DNA of 64,000 nucleotides from Pomphorhynchus laevis (taxonomy: Eukaryota > Acanthocephala > Palaeacanthocephala > Echinorhynchida > Pomphorhynchidae): assembly GCA_012934845.2 (NCBI GenBank), contig WNNJ02003437.1, positions 62,001 through 126,000 of the forward strand, given 5' to 3'. The stretch's first letter is position 1; each line of letters begins with the position of its first letter. Made by a program: the position numbers and the translations under genes. Of the stretch, positions 34,601 through 45,399 are shown piece after piece. The notes below the pieces were generated by a model that saw only the letters and a list, made by a program, of their open reading frames with translations, ran no database searches and was not told the origin of the DNA.

Positions 34601-37600
34601 ACAATAAAGTTACCGTCAACGTTAGTATGACAGAAATGAATTGTATAAATATAACTGTTGACCGATAGCTTCGTTGTTAGCTATTTATACAGTTTTGATA
34701 AATCGAAGTTGAATTTGTTGACGCATTTTGTAAGGTATCGTCTGTGCGTTCCATTAATGTTTTATCGAAGAAAAACAAAGAGAATTATTCACTACGGTAT
34801 ACTACTGTTCCTGTGATATAAGCATTTAAACTACACGTCATAAACCATCTAATCTAGAATTATTAACTGACTTTGTTAAACGACTATGTTAAAACTAAAT
34901 ATGCCGATTTTAATACTTTCACGATATACTATAACTCATTATTTATTAATGTACTCGTTGAAGATGCCATCAACGTCGCAAGATCTTTGCTGAATTTATC
35001 TTGCACTAAATAACTGCACGTAGTTACTTAGTTTGCTGTAATGACTAACTTAACTAATGAAAGAACATTGTACAGCCAGAAGTTGTGGCTATGAAATACA
35101 ATCTTGGTCCTGCATTGGCATATTTATTAGTAACTTTGAAAATTTTTCCAGCCTTAACTACTTACTTTAAACAATAATATTTTCGGTACATGATGCGTTC
35201 GTTAGTTGAATGTAGATAAAGCGTCATCGGAAATATTTCTAGTGTACCTAAATAATATTCATCCATGAATTAAATTTTTGATGTCATGGTCTGACTAGTT
35301 TATTCCTTATTCGATTGTGAGGTTTGTTCTAGCAACTTACGTAAACTTATGTAGAATTCTAAATCCAATTGAAACATTCAATGGTACACGAGTTTTCACA
35401 GCGCTCATGTCAAGCAAATGTTTGTGGCATGTGGATGCTTTACCGATGATTTTTCAGAACGAGTTTGAGCGATATGTTGAACGAATCAATAAATCAATCA
35501 TCAACCTATCAAAGCTATCGATGATATTTAATTCTTTAACATCAACTCCCCGGCAATGATCTTTGTCAAATCTACAACTGTAAATTAGGAGGTGTGAACA
35601 ACGTGTAAATTGCAGAGATTGTAGAGCTGCTATATTGGCCAGATCGGCAGAATGCTACCTGCATCAATGAGAACCATCAAGCACTAAGTTCAACGAAATT
35701 AAAATCATATTATTTAATATTATTGATAAATATTATTAACTAATATATTATTAAATTACTAATATTTCAGGGCACACCAACGATTTCAATAATTTGTAAA
35801 TGTCATTGTGAACGAGGTAGCGTGGCTCAAAAGATAGCAAAGAACGAAAATAGGAAGCAATAGTTATCAGACTATTACAGCGTGGTTTAAAAAAAATGAT
35901 TCTCGACTGTACACTGTTTGATGTAATTTTTTTCTGTTCAGATCATCCTTGATAATTACACAAATATCGAAATATTAAAAAATATTTCAAACTTTATTTG
36001 ACAAGTTTCATTTAACAACATTTAATTATGAATTATATATTCGGCTACAAACATTGAATGAAATAAATGGCTAGATTGACTCGAACGTAGAATTATTAAT
36101 ATTTAGACAACGTACTTATCGTTAAGCCTATAAATAATTCGCTAGTGTAAATTTTAAAATAAATTTAACAAATATTTAACGAATATGTTTTAGACTTGAT
36201 AGTAATAAAACATTATTACAAATAAAAGATTTTGTAATCCGAGTAACGAGGCAATTAATGCGACGATTTTGTTCACATTTTTCTTTTAAAACTGTCATCA
36301 AAATAACTTGCTATCTGGTTTAGAGATTCAATTGATAAGTACATTTAAAACTGCTATCGATTTAGCGAAAACCATTAAATCACGGATTTCCATAGAATTA
36401 GGAAATGACGCCCTCTACTGATTAAGAATAACGAGCAAACCGAAACTATACAAAGTCACATATTGTGTACCAATTCACATGTAGTTAAGCTGAATGTAGT
36501 GTCAGCCAACAAAATACATTGGTTGGCACATACCACACATTATATAATCGATTAAAACAACACAAATACAAAGGATTCATCAAATAACACATTAAAGTGG
36601 AGCACGGTAAGATTCTGACAACACAGTTCATCCATGCAAATACAAGGACTAAAATACTAAATACTAAAATACTAATATTAATACTAATATCATATTAATA
36701 CGATATTAATACTCATATTAGTATTTGCAAATACTAAAACACGATGGTTCAGTCAACAACCTCTAAATATACAAATCGTTGCTGATAAGAAAAAAATCCT
36801 GGCATCAATCGAAAATTCGAAGGGATCGTTCGAACACTTCGATTCTTTTGAGTGATTTCGCAACCTTAGGGGGACGGTTATAAACTGTCTAAGACATACG
36901 AACATTGGTCCAAGATACCCATATCTTGTGTTTTATGCTTTATTTTGTGTTTTTTATTCTAGACGCTTGATTATGACATTAGTTTAAAGTCGAAGATTTT
37001 ATAAATACGATATTTTATACTAACGTTATACGTATATTTTTTAATGTGTCACTTCTTTGTTGATTAAAATGAAAGACTTACCGAGTTTCCCAATGCTTTC
37101 CAAGTGCATTTACAACAACATTCGAATATTTTATGCATCGCTCGATATGTTCTGGATTTTTAGAGTCTAATGGCTATTACAAACATTATTTACTTTGTAA
37201 ATCCAAAATTATAAACTATCACTGAATAAATAATCACTCACGTAGAAATTGATTTGTCCCAATTCTCCCATTAAACGATATTGCCCTAAATAATTAGGGT
37301 CGCATCGATATGGCAAAATCACTTGACATCCAATACCACCTTAAAGAAATATTTTAAAGAAATGCGAAATAAAACCAACCAAAATAAAAATTAAAACAAT
37401 GTGATTATTTCTGTGGAATTAATTAATTCCACAGAAAAATATAATTTGAATAAAATATAATGATATAAGAGACACGTTCATCCTGATTTCAATTGAATGC
37501 ACAATCAGTAAAAATTGATTTTAGTATTATTTTATATCGCTAGTTCTTGCTAGCATTTTAAGAGTATTTTCAAAAATAGATGATAAAATCAATAAAATCG

Positions 37601-40600
37601 ATAAATCATAAAATTATGAATAAAATCAATTTATTTTTCTTTATATTATTGTTATTAAAATATAATGTTATATATTAATTAATGTAAAAATGAATATTTG
37701 TAGATTAGAATTCTTTAAATTTTAACATAAATTTAGACATGAGTTGAATAAATATCATATTTTATTTTTTTTAAATAAGATATTAACTTCAAATTGGGCA
37801 TACGCTCAAGTGAAAATCGAGCATTTTAGTGATGCAGTATGTAATGTTAATGCATTTACAATTTCGTAAAAGTTTGAATATAACGGTAAAATATTTTGAT
37901 TAGATAAATACAAAAATTTAATCATTTCAAGAAAACAAATTATGAAAAATTATAAAATTGTAAAAAATTATAATTATCTATAGTTAAATAATTACAAAAA
38001 TAAAAAATATAATTTATTAAAATTTAAAACATTTTATAAAAAATATCATTTCTTAAAAATATTATTATCTTTTAAGAAATTATTAAATATAAAAAACCAA
38101 GAATAACATTTAAGAAATGATGCTGGGAAAATGTTGTCTTATAGATGCACTGAGATGAAAAAATGGTTTAGTTTTTAGGATGAAAATTTGTATAATTTGG
38201 AATTAGTTTAGTATAATTTGGGTTCGAGGGATTGGTGTCCAAAACTAAATATAAATTATGGACCTTTTAGGTATGCGATTATTGTGATTTTTTAATACTG
38301 TTGTTATTATCTACTGTAAAAATATGAGTCTTATATAAGTAAAGATATTTGGAAATTTCAATAACGCATAAGCTTAAATTATAAGCAATAAAACCTTTAA
38401 GTCCAGTTCGATGTGCTATTCAATTGTTTAGGGCGTTTAAACATCGAGAAGAATAGAAAAAGAAAATTATTGTTCACAAATTTTCGACTTTTACAATAGT
38501 CCTTTTCAAATGTTACGTTTTGACATGAAATGTATTTATACAATAAAAACGAAAGAAATCAACATCATTTTTTATGTCAAAACATAACACTCGAAAAGGA
38601 CTATTGCAATAGTCGAAAATTTGTGAACAATAATTTTCTTTTTCTATTCCTATCGATGTTTAAACGGCCTGAGCTTTTAAAACTTTATTTTTAAAGCTTT
38701 CTTAAAATGACATTAAATTTAATTCTTCTGATTGTGGCACGATATTATCTTCACATGTATTGTTCCCATTTAGATGCAGCAGGACGGAACTAATCAGCCT
38801 GGGTGAGTCTCATCAGCTGCTGACCCAGACCTACATTTTACGTTTCGACCCTCATTGTCTGCTTAATCCGTACACCCGTGCTGATCTGATTGGAACTCAG
38901 GACGTCTGTATCGCGATTCAACGCTACATCCACTAGGCTGGCTGCTCTAGTGGTGTAGATATACATTTCTGTACATTACTTTTGGTAGGGGATCGTATTC
39001 TAACGATCTATTAGAAACCTACCCGATGTGTGTGATCCGCTAGCCGGATCACAGTTTTTCATGCTGCCACTTGCAATGCATGATTTTAATTTAACTTGAT
39101 TGCATCTATGAGCTGAAAGTTTTTCCGATTGTGGCACGATATTATCCTCACATGTATTGTTGCTATTTATGATACAGCAGGACGCTACTAATCAGTCTGG
39201 ATGGGTCTCATCAGCTGATGATTAAGACCTGCATTTCACGTTTCGACCCTTATTATCTGCTTTCTTCGTATGCTGATGCTGATCGGATTTGAACTCAGGA
39301 CTTATGTATCGCGATTCAACGCTACATCCACTGAGCTGACTGCTCTAGTGGTGTAGATATACATTTCTGTACATTACTTTTGGTAGGGGATCGTATTCTA
39401 ACGATCTATTAGAAACCTACCCGATGTGTGTGATCCGCTAGCCGGATCACAGTTTTTCATGCTGCCACTTGCAATGCATGATTTTAATTTAACTTGATTG
39501 CATCTATGAGCTGAAAGTTTTTCCGATTGTGGCACAATCGGATGGGTCTCATCAGCTGATGATTAAGACCTGCATTTCACGTTTCGACCCTTATTATCTG
39601 CTTTCTTCGTATGCTGATGCTGATCGGATTTGAACTCAGGACTTATGTATCGCGATTCAACGCTACATCCACTGAGCTGACTGCTCTAGTGGTGTAGATA
39701 TACATTTCTGTACATTACTTTTGGTAGGGGATCGTATTCTAACGATCTATTAGAAACCTACCCGATGTGTGTGATCCGCTAGCCGGATCACAGTTTTTCA
39801 TGCTGCCACTTGCAATGCATGATTTTAATTTAACTTGATTGCATCTATGAGCTGAAAGTTTTTCCGATTGTGGCACGATATTATCCTCACAGGTATTGTT
39901 CCTATTTATGATACAGCAGGACGCTACTAATCAGTCTGGATGGGTCTCATCAGCTGCTGATTAAGACCTGCATTTCACGTTTCGACCCTTATTATCTGCT
40001 TTCTTCGTATGCTGATGCTGATCGGATTTGAACTCAGGACTTCTGTATCGTGATTCAACGCAACATCCACTGAGCTGGCTGCTCCAGTGGTGTAGATATA
40101 CATTTCTGTATACTACTTTTGGTAGGGGATCGTGTTTTAACGAACTATTAGAAACCTACCTTAAGTGTGTTATATACTATTAATATATTGCAAGTGGCAG
40201 CATGAAAAACTGTGATCCGGCTAGCGGATCACACAAATAGGTAGGTTTCTAATATATCGTTAGAATACGATCCCCTACCAAAAGTAATATACAGAAATGT
40301 ATATATACATCACTAGAGCAGCCAGCCTAGTGTATATAGCGTTGAATCGCGATACAGACGTCAAGAGTTCAAATCCGATCAGCACCAATGTACGGAATAA
40401 GCAGATAAAAAGGGTCGAAACGTGAATTGTATGTCTGAGTCAGTAACTGATGAGATCCACACAGGCAGATTAGTAGCGTCTGGCTATATCACAAATAGGA
40501 ACAATTCCTGTAAGGATAATATCGTGCTATAATCAGAAGAATTTCAGTTCACAGATGCAATCAAGTTAAATAAAATTTAATGAAAAAATTATTTTTAGTA

Positions 40601-40924
40601 TTTTCGATTCTGCAAAACATACGTTTTATACATTTCATTTGAGTTAAACGATGGAAGTGGAATTTGATAATGCAACTATATGGTAGTAAATAAATTATTA
40701 CACAATCTAGATACGATAGCTTGGCCGATAAATCCAGTTCCTCCAAATACAGTAACCACTTGTCCATTAAATCCTGCTCGTCTAGATGGTCCGAGAGGGC
40801 CGCGTGGTAATTGATGCTGATAAGCCCCAGATGAAACACGGTTATCAATCGCAGATTGTCCCTGCCCAACGTTTGTGGAGAAATATCTGAAACATATTCG
40901 TTTTCCAATAACCAAAGACGGCAT
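28670..40924 (-). CDS. NDUFA9: NADH dehydrogenase 1 alpha subcomplex subunit 9
   Basis: NDUFA9 is an NADPH-binding, SDR-fold accessory subunit of mitochondrial complex I. Exons in transcript order: 40924-40702, 37339-37242, 37173-37082, 34053-33894, 31344-31237, 31188-31118, 31070-30988, 30952-30842, 29025-28959 and 28912-28670. They give a presequence-like start (MPSLVIGKRICFRYFSTNVG), the Rossmann motif VTVFGGTGFIGQAIVSRL, VILPYRCDPNYLGQYRLMGE, YSNVVVNALGKHWETRNFSF, RLIHISALNA, FPSAFIVRPSDVYGVNDW, KTIKAPVSVHDVTTAI, LLNYYL and FSTLGITPKPV. Phases agree at all junctions except between 31237 and 31188, where one base appears to be missing (AA run near 31260). Introns are 35-48 bp or up to 3.4 kb. 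TTATTTTCAG directly precedes the ATG, suggesting a spliced leader exon upstream. An alternative start is at 40951. Confidence 0.93.
31685..31985 (-). mobile_element. RTE-type LINE fragment in an NDUFA9 intron
   Basis: Reading minus, AQHGLRLNIRKTEYLITNPN, SFKYLGSVFSADGNLNHEI and INATWKKINIF match the thumb region of RTE-clade reverse transcriptases. There is no catalytic core or endonuclease. The fragment is in the intron between exons 33894-34053 and 31237-31344, in the gene's orientation. Confidence 0.85.
31986..33400. other. AT-rich intron DNA
   Basis: Very AT-rich with TTATATTAATTT-like simple words. A direct repeat of GAATGAATAGACTATTCATT occurs at 32440-32510, and two related words (ATAAATAACA.AAATGAGTGAACA) lie at 32560 and 33030. 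A 68-residue plus ORF at 32697-32903 was not recognised. Confidence 0.45.
33405..33605. repeat. Foldback element with stem-GAAAUAUUGG arms
   Basis: Arms 33405-33480 and 33520-33605 are imperfect inverted copies: both ends read ATTGTTGAAAAAAGAAAAGG or its complement. Towards the outside each arm has CCTTGAAAATGGTTTC, a short loop, GAAACC and GAAATATTGG. The stem GGTTTC/GAAACC is unrelated to the stems of the other foldbacks. The spacer is about 40 bp. Confidence 0.8.
34345..34515. repeat. Foldback element with stem-GAAAUAUC arms
   Basis: Arms share GATATTTCGCTAACTTCTGT and CATCTTCAG on the left and the complements on the right (34462-34500), with GAGCTGGAT/GACCAGCTCC words outside. Read outward the right arm gives GAAGATGCTAAC, loop AGAA, GTTAACGAAATATC. 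The spacer is about 50 bp. Confidence 0.75.
34516..37081. other. NDUFA9 intron, nothing recognised
   Basis: AT-rich; an 80-residue plus ORF at 35317-35559 has no family I know. A short cluster of ACTAATATTAATACTAATAT-like words lies at 36650-36730. No other exon, RNA gene or named repeat was seen. Confidence 0.4.
38440..38660. repeat. Foldback element with stem-GAAAAUUUG arms
   Basis: Arms of about 95 bp: GGCGTTTAAACATCGAGA at 38441 and its complement near 38650, both continuing AAAGAAAATTATTGTTCACA. Read outward the right arm has CGAAAAGGACTATT, GC, AATAGTCGAAAATTTG, i.e. a perfect 7-bp stem followed by GAAAA. A half copy is at 855-1030. Confidence 0.85.
38725..40175 (-). repeat. Tandem array of tRNA-headed units with permuted hammerhead-like core
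   Basis: Nearly four units with spacing 395, 399 and 341 bp (the third unit lacks about 57 bp). Read minus, each has a tRNA-like head (A-box-like CAGCTCAGTGGATGTAGCG; B-box-like GAGTTCAAATCCGATCAGCA), then GGGTC-GAAAC, about 25-30 nt, and CTGATGA-GACCC or GACTC. Cores: 38805-38851, 39203-39249, 39544-39590, 39942-39988. Downstream come GGATCACAC-type near-palindrome TGATCCGCTAGCCGGATCA and the hairpin GGTAGG...GATCGTTAGAATACGATC...CCTACC. The array lies in the first long NDUFA9 intron and is sense to the gene. Named here only by structure; a SINE or retrozyme-like origin is inferred. Confidence 0.75.
40196..40570 (+). repeat. Inverted unit of the same tRNA/hammerhead repeat
   Basis: A full unit in opposite orientation, about 20 bp from the end of the tandem array and 130 bp from NDUFA9's first visible exon. 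It carries CTGTGATCCGGCTAGCGGAT, the GGTAGG hairpin, the tRNA-like head (40318-40384), GGGTC-GAAAC (40412-40421), CTGATGA (40447-40453) and GATCC (40454-40458), with one mismatch in the closing stem. With the adjacent array unit it forms a large inverted repeat that would fold in the pre-mRNA. Confidence 0.75.
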
Positions 40925-41116
40925 CTGAAAATAAATCAATTTTATTGACAAATAAGATAAAATGTATAAAGAAGGAAATACGCTATTACTAGATTTTGGC
41001 TAAAGTAGCGGATATTATTAAATTTGACAATATGACGAGCACTGATCAAAGTTGCAAACTGTATATAAATAAGAAGTAACAAACAAGCAATATCAATTCA
41101 AAATATAGTGCGGGTG

Positions 41117-42064
41117 GTGTTTAATTAAAAAAGCCTTTTCCGGTTCTCATATATTGAATAACGAAAGTTATTAGTAAGATACGTACGTGATTATTCGGTT
41201 TTCGACTGAGGATAATCATATTACGAGATATTCAATTTTTAATTTTTTTATGCTAAATATAAGAACCAGAAACAGGCGGTATTCTACTAAATGCTAATGT
41301 AAATACCCCCTTTTTCCGGCACTCATATTTTGCATAACGGAAGGTATTAGTAAGAAAAGTACGTGATTATTCGGTTTTCGACTGAGGATAATCATATTAC
41401 GAGATATTCAATTTTTAATTTTTTTATGCTAAATATAAGAACCGGAAACAGGCGGTGTTTAACTAAATGCTAATTTAAATACCGCCTTTTTCCAATTCTC
41501 ATATTTTGCATAACGGAAGGTATTAGTAAGATACGTACGTGATTATTCGGATTTCGACTGAGGATAATCAAATACGAGATTTTTAATTTTTAATTTTTTA
41601 TGCTAAATATAAGAACCGGAAACAGGCGGTATTTAACGAAATGCTAATTTAAATACCGTCTTTTTCCGGTTCTCATATTTTGCATAACGAAAGTTATTAG
41701 TAAGATACGTACGTGATTATTCGGTTTTCGACTGAGGATAATCATATTACGAGATATTTAATTTTTAATTTTTTATGCTAAATATAAGAACCGGAAACAG
41801 GCGGTGTTTAAGTAAATGATAAGTTAAATACCGCCTTTTCCTGTTCTCATATTTTGCATAACGGAAGGTATTAGTAAGATACGTACGTGATTATTCGGTT
41901 TTCGACTGAGGATAATCATATTACGAGATATTCAATTTTTAATTTTTTTATGCTAAATTTAAGAACCGGAAACAGGCGGTGTTTAAGTAAATGATAAGTT
42001 AAATACCGCCTTTTTCCGGTTCTCATGTTTTGCATAACGGAAGGTATTAGTAAGATACGTACGT
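41117..42064. repeat. 174-176-bp satellite with hairpin, about 5.5 copies
   Basis: Successive copies start near 41141, 41317, 41493, 41667, 41841 and 42017. Each has TATTAGTAAGATACGTACGT, GATTATTCGGTTTTCGACTG, AGGATAATCATATTACGAGA and a palindrome AGAACCGGAAACAGGCGGTA whose complement follows after about 15 bp (TACCGCCTTTTTCCGGTTCT). Copies differ by a few percent. The array stops at TACGTACG, exactly where the LINE fragment begins. Confidence 0.95.
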
Positions 42065-42960
42065 TCTCTCTTCTGCTTATCGATCTCTCTCCGTTTATCA
42101 AACCTTTTCCCTTCAACGTCATGCAATACGCAGATGACATCCTCATCTAAGCTCATGCACCCGCACATCGCATACACTATATCGGCAATTCTGCCTCCAA
42201 CTATCTTTCTTCTATCTACGAACGTTTCTCCAATCTCCATCTCGTTCTAAACCCGACAAGTCTAAAATGATGTGGATCCTCCCCCGTAAACCAAACATAT
42301 CTCCTCCCACTGTATCTTTTGCCTCATCGATCATCCCCATAGTCCACAATTTCACTTTCTTAGGCTTCTATTTCGATGATCACCAAAACCCTTAAACCCT
42401 TCGTCCGCGACAAGGTCCGCTCGTCTAACTTAATTCTCCGCGACATTCGCCGTATTTGACCCCTTATCGACTTCCGTTCTCGTATGTATCTTCTTTCTTC
42501 GCTTCTCTTCCCTAAAATGAATTACTGCCTCAGCCTCTTCGCCAATTCTCCAAAATCCATCATCATACCACCTTCAACGCATCATCAACTCCGCCGTTCG
42601 AGTGCTCATACGTCTCTGTCGCTTCGACCAAACATCCACATATCTTGCCTAACTCTCCTGGCAGACCATTCACATTCGCATTCAACTCGCCTTCTCGTAA
42701 TTTTTCGTCTTATCGCTATCAGCTCCCCATCTTTCATCAACCTCCCTTTCTTAGACGGTACTCGCCCCACCTCTCTATCGGTACGTTTCCGTCATTCTCT
42801 CTTACTCAAGGTTCCCAATTACTCCAACAACTACGGTATCTGATCCTTCATCGTCGCCTCCTTACTTAATTAGAATCAGCTCCCACTCGACGTCCGCCGA
42901 GCTCACTTCTTTATCACATTTAAATACCTCCTCCGTTCTCACCTTCTCGACATATAATTT
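42065..42960 (+). mobile_element. Jockey/CR1-like LINE, 3' fragment
   Basis: Starts just before the RT catalytic box (FNVMQYADDILI at about 42110) and runs through NPTSLK, KPFVRDKVRSSNLILRDIRR and LLFPKMNYCLSLFANSPKS to a C-terminus ending at the TGA at 42841, then a 3' tail. It has several stops. Same family as 9070-12290. Confidence 0.8.
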
Positions 42961-43440
42961 AGATTTTTGTTTTTTCATCGTGGTCATGTAAGCGTGTGAA
43001 GGCACGCATTTGCCGCGTAAAAAATAATTTATTTAAAGTGCCAAATGCGTGCCAGCTCCGAGATTACAAGTCCACTAACTAACAAAAAAGACAGCAAAAG
43101 TCATGCAGATAAATTAGCTAAATTATTTAAATAGTATCGGATTTGGCTTTTGAAGACGAAGAGAAGAAAGATGATTGAAAATTAAGGCAAAACTGTTAGA
43201 AGCAAAAACACTAAGATCATTAAAACGACAAGCAGGTGCATGATCATAGATAAGAATGTCATCAGCGTATTGCATAACATGGAAGTTAAATGTATGAGAA
43301 ATAAAAGACAAATCACCGAGAAGAGAGAAAAGCAAAGGGCCTAATACGAAGCCTTGTGGAACACCGGACGGGATGGAAGAAGGATGGGAAAGAGAAAAGT
43401 TAGAACACACTCGAAAAGTACGGTTTGATAGATATGAAGA
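42961..43440 (-). mobile_element. Jockey/CR1-like LINE, inverted fragment
   Basis: Minus strand: CSNFSLSHPSSIPSGVPQGF, VLGPLLFSLLGDLSFISHTF and QYADDILIYDHAP, the RT palm of the same family as 9070-12290, joined to a 3' tail near 43065 (GTCCACTAACTAACAAAAAA, as at 9070). Between this and the plus fragment lies a 32-bp inverted word pair (GGCACGCATTTGCCGCG/AAATGCGTGCC, 43005-43055). At 43440 the fragment is cut and a different LINE starts. Confidence 0.8.
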
Positions 43441-45300
43441 AAATCAAACATCAGTAGGAACGGTTATCTTATTCACAAACCCCCATCCCCTAGCTTTCAT
43501 TGCACATCAACAAATTCTATCCTCGACATTTTACTGCTTCACTCAAGGTGGTTGTTAAAACTCCTCTGCACGGAGCTGTCGCGACATCCACCTCTCATGA
43601 CCTAATTCGTTAGGGAATTGAGAAAGATATGTTGCTTCAAAGGAGGTTTCACTTTGATCCGATCAAAGTGGCCTTCTTTCAAGCGGCTATCCAACACTTT
43701 CCCAGAATAGGAAATGATAGCTTAACCGAATTTCATACCTTCCTCTTTTCGCAAGCTACGGCGATTTTATCGACTACCTATAAAAGTCGTATATACAATC
43801 CCACTCCGACAAAACTCAAGGTCCTAGTAAAACTGCTTAACCTCCCTAATCTCTCTGTTTCCGCCAGACAGGCTCTCTCGAACAAATACTGGAGCACTAG
43901 AGATAGGTTCCAGCTAAGTAGGGATAGGATGAATATTGCTCGCCTTAATCCTTCTCAGTCTTCCTTTTGGAAGATTTTCAAGAAGGAGAAGTTTGTTTGT
44001 TGGAAGGATATAGCATTGGGCTGGATTGGTAATGTAGGCCTTGACAAAGTTGTTGAGGAGTCACTAGCCCTACATAACTATGGAGCCGCGCAATCACCTA
44101 AACCAATCCCGCCTTAGGATAACTTCAGGAGTAGGAATCTATCTGTTACGGATATCCTTAACTCCTGTGGTCCACTACCGGGCACCTCCAAATCCGTCGC
44201 TCCGTTTTCTTCTCAGGACTGTCAGCTTTTGACAGCCGATCAGAGAAGAGGGGTGGCCGTCGCAATGCTTTAAGTTTCACCATCCGATGTAGCAGGCATC
44301 AATATTAGTAAGCGTGTTTTTATTCCTAAGAAAAATCCTGTTCTATGCGCTAAAGATCTGCGACCCATTTCGATTCAAAATGCCCTCGTGTCGATTTACG
44401 AAAAAGCGCTTGCGCGTAAAATCCGCGACCATTTAAATAGGCGTAATTTGATCCCCCAGTTTTTCATGGGTTCGTTAAAGGTCGCTCAGTACATTCAGCA
44501 GTTGGTGAAGTGGAGCAGTTTTGTCGGGTTAATAGCCAGCGTCTAGTTGTAGCTGTTTTCGTTGACTTCTCTGCTGCATTTGACCGCGTCTCCATTCCCT
44601 TTGTATGTATTTCTTTTCTCAAATCCATTGGGTTGCCTGCGATAATTGTGAACAGGGTGGAGATTTTGCTGTACACCAAGCGATTTTGTTATAAAGACGA
44701 CCCTAATGTGCGTCAATTCTACCCTATCACGGGTGTACCTCAAGGAACCCTACTTTCTCCAATCTTATATCTTGCTGCCTCCATTAACCTATTCAAAATA
44801 TTTAAACGCAAACAACGTCTTGTGGTGTACGCTGATGACACCACAGCCCTGTTCACTGGACACATGTGTAAAAACGTAGTTTCTGACATCAGCCGTTTCT
44901 TTTTAAGATTAAAAGATCAGTTCCCCATATCCAACGTTACTTAAACTCCGATAAATCGCAGGTGGTCGTCTTTCATGGCACCCCTGCTACAAAGCAAAAA
45001 CTCAAGAGATTAGCACTCTCTGCGCTCTCCTCCATATTTGCCTCTGAACCACTCCCCACCTTCACAAGTGCGCCTTTGGGGCACCTGGGCTCTCTCGGGA
45101 TTAGCCTCTTTTCGAGAGGACGTCCCCCAGAGCAAAGGCTAAGGTTTCTTAAGCTCCTCGTCTCTCATTTGCCCACCATAGTCCGTGCCGATTGGTTTCT
45201 TCGGGGGGGGGGTGAAAGACCCCGGGTGGTTCAGTCGGAAGGCGACGTGTTGGATCGGTTGGGAGGCTCAGATCCCCTTGGATTTGAGGCCATAATAGTG
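43441..45300 (+). mobile_element. Two-ORF APE-type LINE, 5'-truncated copy
   Basis: Begins inside the endonuclease region (GTVILFTNPHPLAFIAHQQI). A linker frame (43629-44117: FPRIGNDSLTEFHTFLFSQA), RT at about 44340-44944 (PISIQNALVSIYEKALARKI, VFVDFSAAFDRVSIPF, ITGVPQGTLLSPILYLAASI, LVVYADDTTALF) and a thumb (44962-45300: LGSLGISLFSRGRPPEQRLR) follow, in several frames. Same family as 46800-50300 and 63165-64000; the 3' end is near GGCCATAATAG at 45296. GC is higher than in the host flanks. Confidence 0.88.
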
Positions 45301-45399
45301 TTGAAGATTAGTGAAAGAATTTTTTGTTCGCTAACTGAATGTTTTGACTTTTTTATGTATTAATTTATTTTTTGTGATATAAAAAATTCTTTATTTATT

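Noticed and set aside
35317-35559. 80-residue plus ORF in an NDUFA9 intron
   Set aside because: No recognisable family, no splice or start support; compatible with chance.
38725-40175. CRISPR-like or functional tRNA gene cluster
   Set aside because: Units are about 400 bp with variable deletions and the tRNA-like head lacks a clear acceptor stem and anticodon arm; a SINE-like repeat fits better.
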